A stretch of DNA of 9,037 nucleotides from Sulfurovum sp. (GTDB lineage Bacteria > Campylobacterota > Campylobacteria > Campylobacterales > Sulfurovaceae). The notes under the pieces are model-generated. The model ran no database searches and had not been told where the DNA came from. It worked only from the letters and a program-made list of their open reading frames with translations. The position numbers and the translations under genes were made by a program. Below, piece after piece: positions 1 to 5,774 of the stretch. Each line of letters starts with the position of its first letter. The stretch's first letter is position 1. The stretch is from assembly GCA_020726085.1 (NCBI GenBank), contig DYTG01000075.1, forward strand, positions 1 through 9,037, read 5' to 3'.

Positions 1-569
1 CACTCCCCTATTGTAATTACAACAAGCGTTTGATTGGCTATATTTCTAAACTCAAATCGACAATAAGCCATACCCGTACCTGCACAATCTTGAAGTTCAC
101 GCCAACCATTGTCAAAAAATATTTCAGTAGTCTCTCCGCCAGTAAGATCTCGCGGTGAAATATTTTTGCCTTGCCATCCTGCGTCCAAAATAATCTCTCT
201 TGCTTGTGAATAGGGCATACCTTGGCGAAGCTTTAGGGAGTTATTGTGCGTTACATTTGTGGGCTTTGAAGTTGGTCTGTAGTTTTTTATAAAGTCAAAC
301 ACTTCGTCTTCTCTCTTGCAAATCTGTTTTTTGCCAGTACAAAGTATCTTAATGCCTTTTGAGTTGGTTAAGCGAATACAATTGGTTTGCACCACACTAG
401 GTACCACATCCATAGCAACTCGACATACGCCTCCTCTTTTGTCTTTTATTTCTACCGCTTGAACATCGCCACCATCATTATAATCTATTATTGCCATATC
501 GCTATTAGCACTCAAATGCACTAAAAAAACCATTGATAAAGCAATCATACTTTTAACTTTTGCAATCAA
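1..569 (-). CDS. Secreted protein of unknown function (partial, 3' end outside window)
   Basis: I do not recognise a named family. The frame is open from a TTG at 567-569 to the window edge (189 codons), with an AGGAG ribosome binding site at 576-580, 6 nt before the TTG. The TTG is preferred over the ATG at 546-548 because it adds two lysines before the hydrophobic stretch and so makes a proper signal peptide (about residues 1-21, ending near HLSA). The N-terminal half is Cys-containing. The second half begins with LRQGMPYSQAREIILDAGW and continues to an ELQDCAGTGMAYCRF segment. That GMPY..AR..L..AGW / C.GTG...C.F arrangement recurs, from memory, in uncharacterised proteobacterial periplasmic proteins. 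It follows the caspase operon after a 77-nt gap and may be co-transcribed or have its own promoter. The coding call and export are fairly secure; the role is unknown. Confidence 0.8.
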   Translation of the reverse strand, partial: MIAKVKSMIALSMVFLVHLSANSDMAIIDYNDGGDVQAVEIKDKRGGVCRVAMDVVPSVVQTNCIRLTNSKGIKILCTGKKQICKREDEVFDFIKNYRPTSKPTNVTHNNSLKLRQGMPYSQAREIILDAGWQGKNISPRDLTGGETTEIFFDNGWRELQDCAGTGMAYCRFEFRNIANQTLVVITIGE

Positions 570-600
570 AACAATCTCCTATAAAAAAATTTCCTTAAAA

Positions 601-606
601 CATATA
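601..606 (-). promoter_or_regulatory. Weak candidate -10 box for the secreted gene
   Basis: On the minus strand the gap between caspase B and the next gene contains TATATG, about 32 nt before the TTG start. No -35 match is visible, which is common in Campylobacterota promoters. If it is real, the secreted gene has a promoter in addition to any read-through from the operon. This is a composition-level guess. Confidence 0.2.
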
Positions 607-619
607 CGAACAAAAATAG

Positions 620-637
620 AATTTTTTAGAAAAAATT
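620..637. repeat. A/T-only inverted repeat after caspase B
   Basis: AATTTTTT-AG-AAAAAATT forms an 8-bp inverted repeat with a 2-nt loop, just after the caspase B stop codon. The stem is purely A/T with a very small loop, so it would be a poor intrinsic terminator. It may only reflect local AT richness. It leaves open whether transcription continues into the secreted gene. Confidence 0.25.
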
Positions 638-646
638 TGAAAAAAT

Positions 647-2638
647 CTAATTTTCTTGGACGATTGTCATTTGATTGGAGAGTTTTTGGATATTGGGGTA
701 GGAGTTTGTTTTTATTGTGAATAGAGTTTGGGCCTTTTGTTTGTCTTCTTGGCATTGTCTAATGATGGGGTCTTTTTGGATATTTTCACGGGATGGATAA
801 AGGGCGTATTCGTAGTTGCAATTACGCTTAAGTCCACGGCAATACTCTTTGGTGATAAGCCCAATAGGGTGTTTGTAAGGAAACTCCAGTGTTTGGAGTC
901 GTACAATGGTTTCATCGGTAGGAAATACATCGTTATGGCATACTATTTTGCTCTCTTTTAGATATTTTTGAGGCACTACAAGCTCCCCAATGTAGGGTTG
1001 AGTTATATCAATAAATATTGGATTGGACAATGAAATCGTAGTGTATTGTGTTCGTGTGCCTACTATTTTGATGTTCCATTTGACGGGTTCTTGTGTGGAA
1101 GCGATGGTGTAGTGTGAAAATATGCCACTGTTTTTAATCTTTAATCTACCCTCTTTGAGGTGTTGATAGTACTCTTTTTGTACGACCAATCCTTTTTTGT
1201 CCCAATCTATAGGGATAGTAGCAAGATATTGCCACGTGTTGTTTTGGTTATCTTTGGGCAATGCCAATAGATTTAAGAGTTCAAGAAACTCCATAGTACC
1301 CTCTTGGGCAGGATAAAAATCCCCGTTGATAGAGGATTCATACCACGGTATTTGTGTTCCTATCGTCTCCTCTTCTACATTGGCACGAGTCTTTTTGAGG
1401 ACATTTTCGATTGTAAAATTTGGTAGCATAATATTTTGTATCAGATATTTTACATAAGGACTATGTTTGCCATTGCCATCATGGGCGATATTGCCAGGTG
1501 ATGTGGAGTAGGCGATAAGTGTACCGCTTAAAAATTTATTAAAAGTATCTTCTATTTCATCATCATTGGAATGAATATCAAATACAACACTTCGAGCCAA
1601 TCCATCTTGCAATGCTAAGACTTGGAGTGGAGAGGTACGACAAGCATCAAGAATAATGATTTTTAATTTACTCTTTTTGTCGAGTTTTTTCAAAAGAGAA
1701 CTCACACTGATAGCTTGGGTTGTTAAATCAATAGAATTTTTTATATTTTGATTGGCTTCTAGTGGCAAGAGATAGTTATCCTCTTGATATTGTACGGCAT
1801 GACCTGCATAAAAAAAGAGTACAATATCCTCGTCATGAAGTTTTGCACTAAAATTATCTATCGCACTTTGCATACTTTTCAAATCTCCATCGACTACCAA
1901 ATCCACTTCAAAAGATAGCATTTTAAGGCTATTGGCTAACGCATTTGCATCATTGATGGGATTGTTTAGTCTGCCTATTGGATAACTACTATTGCCTATC
2001 ACAAGAGCGTATTTACGAACCAAAGTTTTGGGTGGTGTTGTCTTTTTGTCAAGGTGTTTAATGGTCTGTTTCAATCTATCTATCTCATCTTTGATGATAG
2101 CATCGTATCGCAAAAAGAGTTCTCTGTTGTCTATAGTGAGTTTAGTGTTAATAAATTCTACAATTGTATTATCATTTTTATATTTAGCATCCATCGAAGC
2201 AAAAATTTCAAATTTCAAGTTTTGAGCGTATTGATTGAGACTAGGCTGAAGTTTGCTTTTTAGGCTATCGTATTGTGTGTATTGGGAGTGATGAAGCATA
2301 AATCGAATCTCTTTGTCGGCATTATCAACAATACGTGCTTTTTTCTCTTCAACATCTTTGAGCATTTTTTGAATATTCTCTTTATCAACTCTTTTTGTTT
2401 CATTGATTTGGATTGTTTTAACTGCAACCAATGCAATAAAAATGAATAATAGTACTCCAATCGTTGATAGAATAGCTCTGCGATAGATGGTATAAAAATC
2501 AATGAGTTTCATAAAAAACATTGCACCAATATAAAGAATGATATAAAGAATGATTCCCAAAACAAACAAACTAGGATGAATAGAACCTAAAATAGATACA
2601 ATAATGACATAGATAAGGTCGAATTTGAAATTAAACAA
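647..2638 (-). CDS. Membrane-anchored caspase-family (C14-like) protein, 'caspase B'
   Basis: This is a predicted cysteine peptidase of the caspase/metacaspase fold. The 663-residue protein has about 75 very hydrophobic N-terminal residues: a likely hairpin at 8-43 and a helix at 55-73 preceded by the basic stretch KLIDFYTIYRR. A charged, probably coiled-coil region (about 77-200) follows. The caspase domain runs from about 208 to 442: a VIGNSSY first strand, FFYAGH with catalytic His280, and ILDACR with catalytic Cys333. It closes with IPWYESSINGDFY, the usual end of the p10 part. The last 220 residues are unrecognised. By the positive-inside rule the caspase domain would be periplasmic (inference). 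The start is TTG at 2636-2638, 10 nt after the stop of caspase A, with only a weak AGAG upstream. The frame has an upstream stop and no better start, apart from internal ATGs that would remove membrane segments. Last of the four tightly packed genes. Confidence 0.9.
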   Translation of the reverse strand: MFNFKFDLIYVIIVSILGSIHPSLFVLGIILYIILYIGAMFFMKLIDFYTIYRRAILSTIGVLLFIFIALVAVKTIQINETKRVDKENIQKMLKDVEEKKARIVDNADKEIRFMLHHSQYTQYDSLKSKLQPSLNQYAQNLKFEIFASMDAKYKNDNTIVEFINTKLTIDNRELFLRYDAIIKDEIDRLKQTIKHLDKKTTPPKTLVRKYALVIGNSSYPIGRLNNPINDANALANSLKMLSFEVDLVVDGDLKSMQSAIDNFSAKLHDEDIVLFFYAGHAVQYQEDNYLLPLEANQNIKNSIDLTTQAISVSSLLKKLDKKSKLKIIILDACRTSPLQVLALQDGLARSVVFDIHSNDDEIEDTFNKFLSGTLIAYSTSPGNIAHDGNGKHSPYVKYLIQNIMLPNFTIENVLKKTRANVEEETIGTQIPWYESSINGDFYPAQEGTMEFLELLNLLALPKDNQNNTWQYLATIPIDWDKKGLVVQKEYYQHLKEGRLKIKNSGIFSHYTIASTQEPVKWNIKIVGTRTQYTTISLSNPIFIDITQPYIGELVVPQKYLKESKIVCHNDVFPTDETIVRLQTLEFPYKHPIGLITKEYCRGLKRNCNYEYALYPSRENIQKDPIIRQCQEDKQKAQTLFTIKTNSYPNIQKLSNQMTIVQEN

Positions 2639-2648
2639 TGAAGAGACT

Positions 2649-3398
2649 CTATTTGACTCTAAAACTATCCGAGCTTTTGCTCTTTTTTATACACTCTTTG
2701 AAGCTTTTGTTTTTGGGGCATTTGGAGAGAATATCGCTCATACGACTCCCTTTTGAACCGCTTGATGTTCTGTTTGTACTTGAAATAATGGTGGTATTTT
2801 TATACTTTTTATCTTTTTTACCTCTAAAATCGGCTTCAAGCCTCTCTCCCCTAGCCAATAGGCTAGAGAAACAAGCATCCAATAGTATTTCACTCTCATA
2901 CGTTTTCTCATCGATTTGTCTAATAATGGGTGCAAATTCTTTGGAGCCAACGATTATAGAGTCTCGAATATTGTTTTCATCAAAGTCATAAGGCAAAATC
3001 GCCGATGTGCCGACCAAAAATCCTCTCTCGTTTCTATCTAATTTGCGTAGATACTTCCAGATAATCGAGTCATTATGGCTTATGCCGTGTCCGGTATAGT
3101 AGAAATAGACTTTATCGTTTTGGGTCACTTTGTGGGCAATATCTCTTAGTGTCGATAAGATATTAGCTTTGGTGGCCTTTTCATTGACAAGTTCAACGAT
3201 AGTGTGGTTGCTATCGAGTCGTTGTCCAATTGAGTTTTTCATTTTCTCAATATCCTGCTGGACATCAAATTTGGGAAAGAGTGTAGAGTTTTGAAACTCT
3301 CCTACACCAACCAAAAGTACATAATCTTTTGCCATAATTAGGTTGCTAAAGAGCCACCAAGCCAATACCATTTTAATCATCATTGTTTGCAATTGCAT
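2649..3398 (-). CDS. Small exported caspase-family protein, 'caspase A'
   Basis: This is a second caspase-fold protein of 249 residues. The frame is open upstream to 3452, but I place the start at the ATG 3396-3398: it has an AAGGA site 5 nt upstream inside the anti-sigma gene and gives a clean signal peptide (residues 1-23, core VLAWWLFSNLIM, cleavage near IMA/KDYV). ATGs at 3381-3383, 3378-3380 and 3369-3371 are less well placed. The fold starts immediately after the signal: YVLLVGVGEF, then VYFYYTGHG with His104 and ILLDACFSSL with Cys176, so the catalytic dyad is intact. After Cys176 the protein is short: IISSTNRTSSGS occupies the p10 position, but the usual G-x-F/Y-T-x-x-L helix seen in caspase B (HSPYVKYLIQN) is missing, and the tail is Lys/Ser-rich with two Cys. 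Likely periplasmic. The 26-nt overlap with the anti-sigma gene implies translational coupling. Confidence 0.9.
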   Translation of the reverse strand: MQLQTMMIKMVLAWWLFSNLIMAKDYVLLVGVGEFQNSTLFPKFDVQQDIEKMKNSIGQRLDSNHTIVELVNEKATKANILSTLRDIAHKVTQNDKVYFYYTGHGISHNDSIIWKYLRKLDRNERGFLVGTSAILPYDFDENNIRDSIIVGSKEFAPIIRQIDEKTYESEILLDACFSSLLARGERLEADFRGKKDKKYKNTTIISSTNRTSSGSKGSRMSDILSKCPKNKSFKECIKKSKSSDSFRVK

Positions 3399-4086
3399 CG
3401 AGTTCCTTTTGTCGAATGTGAATTTTGTTGATAATATCTTGCTTATCAACACCTTTGTAGCAGGGTTTGAGCTTTTGAAATATCTCTATCTCTTTGGATA
3501 AACGGTAGGTTGTTTTTACCGAATAGGAGATATGATACAAAGCCTCTTTGAGCAACTCTATTTTGGTCTCTTGATGGGTTGTCTTGTCGGCTTTGATACT
3601 GTAGAGTTTCGTGGCTACTTCGGGTGAATAACAGGCTCTCAAAGAGTTTGATAGAGCTTCAAAATAGGCGGATGAATACTCATCAATAATACTATAAGAC
3701 TCCTCTAGGTATCTTTTTGCCTCTTGTTGCTTGAGATTTGTGCAGAGGCTTTTGGGTTGGTTGATGGTAGGAATTTCAAGTTGCGTTATCTCATACGTAC
3801 CCCCTTTGTAGATAAACTCTTCTTGTTGCCAAAAGTGATGCACTCCAAACGCAACGACAAGCATAGAAGCTGCGATGGATAGTACTTTTGAACGATAGGA
3901 AAAACCATTTTTTGGAGATAGTGTTTGCAAATCAACAGTGCTTTGATACAAAACCTTACGGCATCTTGGACACTGTGCTAGATGCTCCATTGCTCTATTG
4001 CGTTCATTTTCGAGCAAACGATTATCAATAAAAGAGGCAAGTGTAAGCTCATCGATATGGGTTTGATGAAGTTGTTCTTTTGTCAT
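3373..4086 (-). CDS. Transmembrane anti-sigma factor with zinc-finger (zf-HC2/ZAS-like) domain
   Basis: Predicted to hold the adjacent sigma factor inactive at the membrane. The 237-residue protein has an N-terminal anti-sigma domain with H35-x3-C39-x2-C42 (MEHLAQCPRC), the zinc-binding pattern of ZAS anti-sigma factors. A single membrane helix at about 68-86 (SIAASMLVVAFGVHHFW) follows, then a C-terminal domain of about 150 residues predicted to be periplasmic. That domain is helical, charged and has three cysteines (SLC, RAC, KPC); I do not recognise it. The ATG at 4084-4086 overlaps the sigma stop codon as ATGA, the standard coupling for sigma/anti-sigma pairs. The 3' end overlaps caspase A. 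The large extracytoplasmic domain is where a periplasmic sensor or protease would act. The anti-sigma assignment is strong from motif plus position; the signal sensed is unknown. Confidence 0.9.
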   Translation of the reverse strand: MTKEQLHQTHIDELTLASFIDNRLLENERNRAMEHLAQCPRCRKVLYQSTVDLQTLSPKNGFSYRSKVLSIAASMLVVAFGVHHFWQQEEFIYKGGTYEITQLEIPTINQPKSLCTNLKQQEAKRYLEESYSIIDEYSSAYFEALSNSLRACYSPEVATKLYSIKADKTTHQETKIELLKEALYHISYSVKTTYRLSKEIEIFQKLKPCYKGVDKQDIINKIHIRQKELDAIANNDD

Positions 4087-4766
4087 GACGTATAGACCTT
4101 GTTGTAAGCTCTTTGTATTTTTTGAACCAAATTGTGCTTTATGTTGTGAACTTTTGCATTGGATAGTTGCAACATCGACGCTATCATTTCATCGCCTACG
4201 CCATCTACGGTGTAATGATAGATTATCTTCTCTTTATCGGATATTTTACCTTTGGCTCTTAGTGCCTCTACGATGGTAGCAACGGTTTGAACATCCTCTT
4301 GTTTGATAAATTCTTGAATCAAAGCATCTTCCTCTTGATTCAAAGCATCCTTTTTGTGCGATTTTTTAATATCTTCTATTTTGATGAATAGTTGATTTGA
4401 GAGCTTTTTTTTGCGATAGTAATCGACTATTTTTGAATTTACAAAAGTATGAATATAAGTACGCTCCGAAGCACGATTGGGGTCAAATTGCTTAATGGCT
4501 TTGAGTGAATCCTTGCTCACTTTTTCCATGATATAGTCGTAACAATCTTCATCTTTCTTGCACTTTCTTTTGGCTTCGAGTTCAAAAAGCCTATAGATTC
4601 CCCATATTCTATTGAGAGCATTGTGGGTTTGACAAAAATCTAAAATGCGTGAATATATTTTTGATAGGGGTAGCGATAGGGTATGGATAACTCTATAGCT
4701 GTTGCATCGCTTGACCATCTTATCACCAAACTCTTGACACAATGTTTTACAAAAATCTTCGCCCAA
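4083..4766 (-). CDS. ECF-like sigma-70 family RNA polymerase sigma factor
   Basis: Directs RNA polymerase to a private promoter set when freed from its anti-sigma factor. Of 227 residues, about 70-120 resemble region 2: FDPNRASERTYIHTFVNSKI then VDYYRKKK, the core-binding and -10 recognition part. Residues about 175-222 resemble region 4 (ISDKEKIIYHYTVDG, then a helix-turn-helix with MIASMLQLSNAKVHNIKHN). No region 3 is apparent, so it is ECF-like. The first 65 residues are unusual for an ECF factor and contain four cysteines, with two more at 69 and 75. The start given is TTG at 4764-4766 with AAGGG 6 nt upstream. An ATG 16 codons later (after GGTGATAAG) is an acceptable alternative. First gene of the operon; self-activation is usual for such pairs but no -35/-10 match to an ECF consensus is clear upstream. 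Confidence 0.88.
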   Translation of the reverse strand: MGEDFCKTLCQEFGDKMVKRCNSYRVIHTLSLPLSKIYSRILDFCQTHNALNRIWGIYRLFELEAKRKCKKDEDCYDYIMEKVSKDSLKAIKQFDPNRASERTYIHTFVNSKIVDYYRKKKLSNQLFIKIEDIKKSHKKDALNQEEDALIQEFIKQEDVQTVATIVEALRAKGKISDKEKIIYHYTVDGVGDEMIASMLQLSNAKVHNIKHNLVQKIQRAYNKVYTS

Positions 4767-4815
4767 GATAGACCCTTAAAAAATATTAAAAAATAACAAG
4801 ATGTTTTTTGCATGT

Positions 4816-4825
4816 ATTTTATCAT
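4816..4825 (-). promoter_or_regulatory. Candidate -10 region of the sigma/anti-sigma/caspase operon
   Basis: The minus strand reads ATGATAAAAT about 50 nt upstream of the sigma start, in a very AT-rich stretch. The identical 10-mer occurs on the plus strand 35 nt upstream of argG (5731-5740), which supports both as vegetative -10 regions. No convincing -35 is present. An ECF-type promoter further upstream is not excluded. Confidence 0.4.
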
Positions 4826-4827
4826 AA

Positions 4828-4998
4828 AAATCTTTAGAGTTTTTTGGTTGGCATATATCTCGCAATTTGCTTGATGTTTTGAATGCGGAAACTCGCCCAA
4901 AAATAGGACTAAGTGTTGAAGTGATAGAGGCTATCCGACAATCTAATGGGAATATTGGATACAATTGCAACAAAAAGGAGTTACTATCGTCTCATTAG
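4828..4998 (+). pseudogene. Unrecognised C-terminal gene fragment (56 codons)
   Basis: A frame between the stop TAA at 4825-4827 and the stop TAG at 4996-4998 has no plausible start and reads like the end of a real protein: ...ISRNLLDVLNAETRPKIG, then LSVEVIEAIRQSNGNIGYN, ending KKELLSSH. Its codon use and amino-acid mix are protein-like, unlike the AT-rich DNA just before it. I cannot name the family. The missing 5' part would lie where the sigma operon promoter now is, so it looks like a gene cut off at a rearrangement junction. It ends 8 nt before the DUF429 remnant. It could be chance coding in intergenic DNA. Confidence 0.45.
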
Positions 4999-5006
4999 CA
5001 AACTCA

Positions 5007-5403
5007 ATGGAGTATTTTGTAGGTATTGATTTGGCTTGGAAGCTTGATAATCGTAGCTTTACGGTCTTAAATCTTTTTAGCAACGGCAAAGTACTCCCCT
5101 GCAAATACAAAAAAAGAACGCAACAAAGCTTTTTATATCGAACAATTGCAAATCTATTCACAATTTTTGCATCGTGTTGTGAAGAGAATCAACGAAAATT
5201 TATGGGATAGCTCCACTCTCAAAACGCTTAAACACTACGAGGACTATTTGGACTCCATTACGTGTGCCTATACGCTCTATCACGCTAAGCACTTTGGCTA
5301 CAAAAGTTTTGGGAATGAAAACGAGGGTTTACTTATCGCCCCCACTTTGCAACATAAGCTTTGTTATGGGGCAATGTGCAATGGGTGCAATCTTGATGAA
5401 TAG
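5007..5403 (+). pseudogene. Remnant of a DUF429 (RNase H-like predicted nuclease) gene
   Basis: The ATG at 5007-5009 opens MEYFVGIDLAWKLDN, matching the DUF429 N-terminus (VGIDLAW, first acidic residue of the RNase H-like fold). A second frame from about 5110 carries HYEDYLDSITCAYTLY and then FGNENEGLLIAP, matching the family's end (E-D-x-L-D plus FG..EEG..IP). The two frames join if one A is removed from the seven-A run 5109-5115. Even so, the joined product is about 130 residues against roughly 230-250 for the family, so the middle of the domain is also deleted. After about 5345 the frame runs on to TAG 5401-5403, antisense to the neighbouring Cys-rich gene; the ancestral stop was probably earlier. 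No good ribosome binding site precedes the ATG. Non-functional by inference; the frameshift alone could be a sequencing error, the deletion could not. Confidence 0.75.
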
Positions 5404-5716
5404 CGTTTCCATAAATATACTCCCTTCCCTCTTTGGATTGGATAGCACACCCTGAGTAGCGTATCTTTTGCCCTACCCTCTCCAATCCACCGTCATCAAA
5501 AACAAAATGGGGACAAGCACAGAAGTAACAATTTAAAGACTCTACTTGATGGCATTTGACGTTTTGGGCATAAAGCAGACAAAAATCGCTCTCAACGATA
5601 CGCATATTCTCATAATCAAAATAGCTAATCACCTCATCCACGCTTCTATGTGCCAATTTTGCTAAAATGTTTTGATGTTTGTGTTGATGTTCTTCAAGCC
5701 ACGCTTTGTATTGCAC
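5333..5716 (-). CDS. Small Cys-rich protein, probable metal or Fe-S binding
   Basis: A 127-residue soluble protein with eight cysteines (46, 55, 63, 66, 68, 90, 110, 113). The most striking groups are LNCYFCACPHFVFDD (C-x2-C-x-C) and HQDCTHCTLPH (C-x2-C flanked by His), which suggest bound metal or an iron-sulfur centre. I recall similar uncharacterised proteins with a SLNCYFCACP motif in Campylobacterota but know no function. The start is GTG at 5714-5716 with TAGGA 6 nt upstream; an overlapping ATG is out of frame. It is transcribed divergently from argG through a gap of under 60 nt. Its 3' end overlaps the tail of the DUF429 remnant in the opposite direction. It is clearly coding; its role is open. 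Confidence 0.85.
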   Translation of the reverse strand: MQYKAWLEEHQHKHQNILAKLAHRSVDEVISYFDYENMRIVESDFCLLYAQNVKCHQVESLNCYFCACPHFVFDDGGLERVGQKIRYSGCAIQSKEGREYIYGNAIHQDCTHCTLPHNKAYVAKWGR

Positions 5717-5730
5717 ATCTAATCCTAATT

Positions 5731-5740
5731 ATGATAAAAT
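5731..5740 (+). promoter_or_regulatory. Candidate argG -10 region in the divergent gap
   Basis: ATGATAAAAT lies 35 nt before the argG ATG, in the 58-nt gap shared with the Cys-rich gene. The same 10-mer stands before the sigma operon. No ArgR box was identified by eye. The reverse strand of this gap carries TATTTT/CATAAT stretches that could serve the divergent gene, but its leader would be very short. Confidence 0.45.
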
Positions 5741-5774
5741 ATTCTACTTAAATTTTTATAAAAAAGGCCCAATT

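Noticed and set aside
620..637. Intrinsic terminator after caspase B
   Set aside because: The stem is only A/T with a 2-nt loop, so it is reported only as an inverted repeat.
2638..2991. 117-codon plus-strand open frame opposite the caspase A end
   Set aside because: It is antisense to caspase A, whose catalytic Cys motif lies in this stretch; its own translation has no domain and the composition of a shadow frame.
3399..3452. Longer caspase A starting at 3452
   Set aside because: It would bury the signal peptide behind 18 charged residues encoded inside the anti-sigma gene; ATG 3398 has AAGGA at the right spacing.
647..4766. Type III-E CRISPR (Craspase) locus
   Set aside because: The sigma plus caspase-like logic is similar, but there is no gRAMP/Cas7-11, no TPR-CHAT protein and no CRISPR array; the proteases here are C14-like and exported.
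4943..5161. 72-codon minus-strand frame over the DUF429 remnant
   Set aside because: It has no ribosome binding site or recognisable motif and lies opposite the clearer DUF429 signal.
5706..5774. Longer argG N-terminus starting at TTG 5706
   Set aside because: It would run through the divergent promoter region; the ATG at 5775 has a ribosome binding site and fits the family N-terminus.
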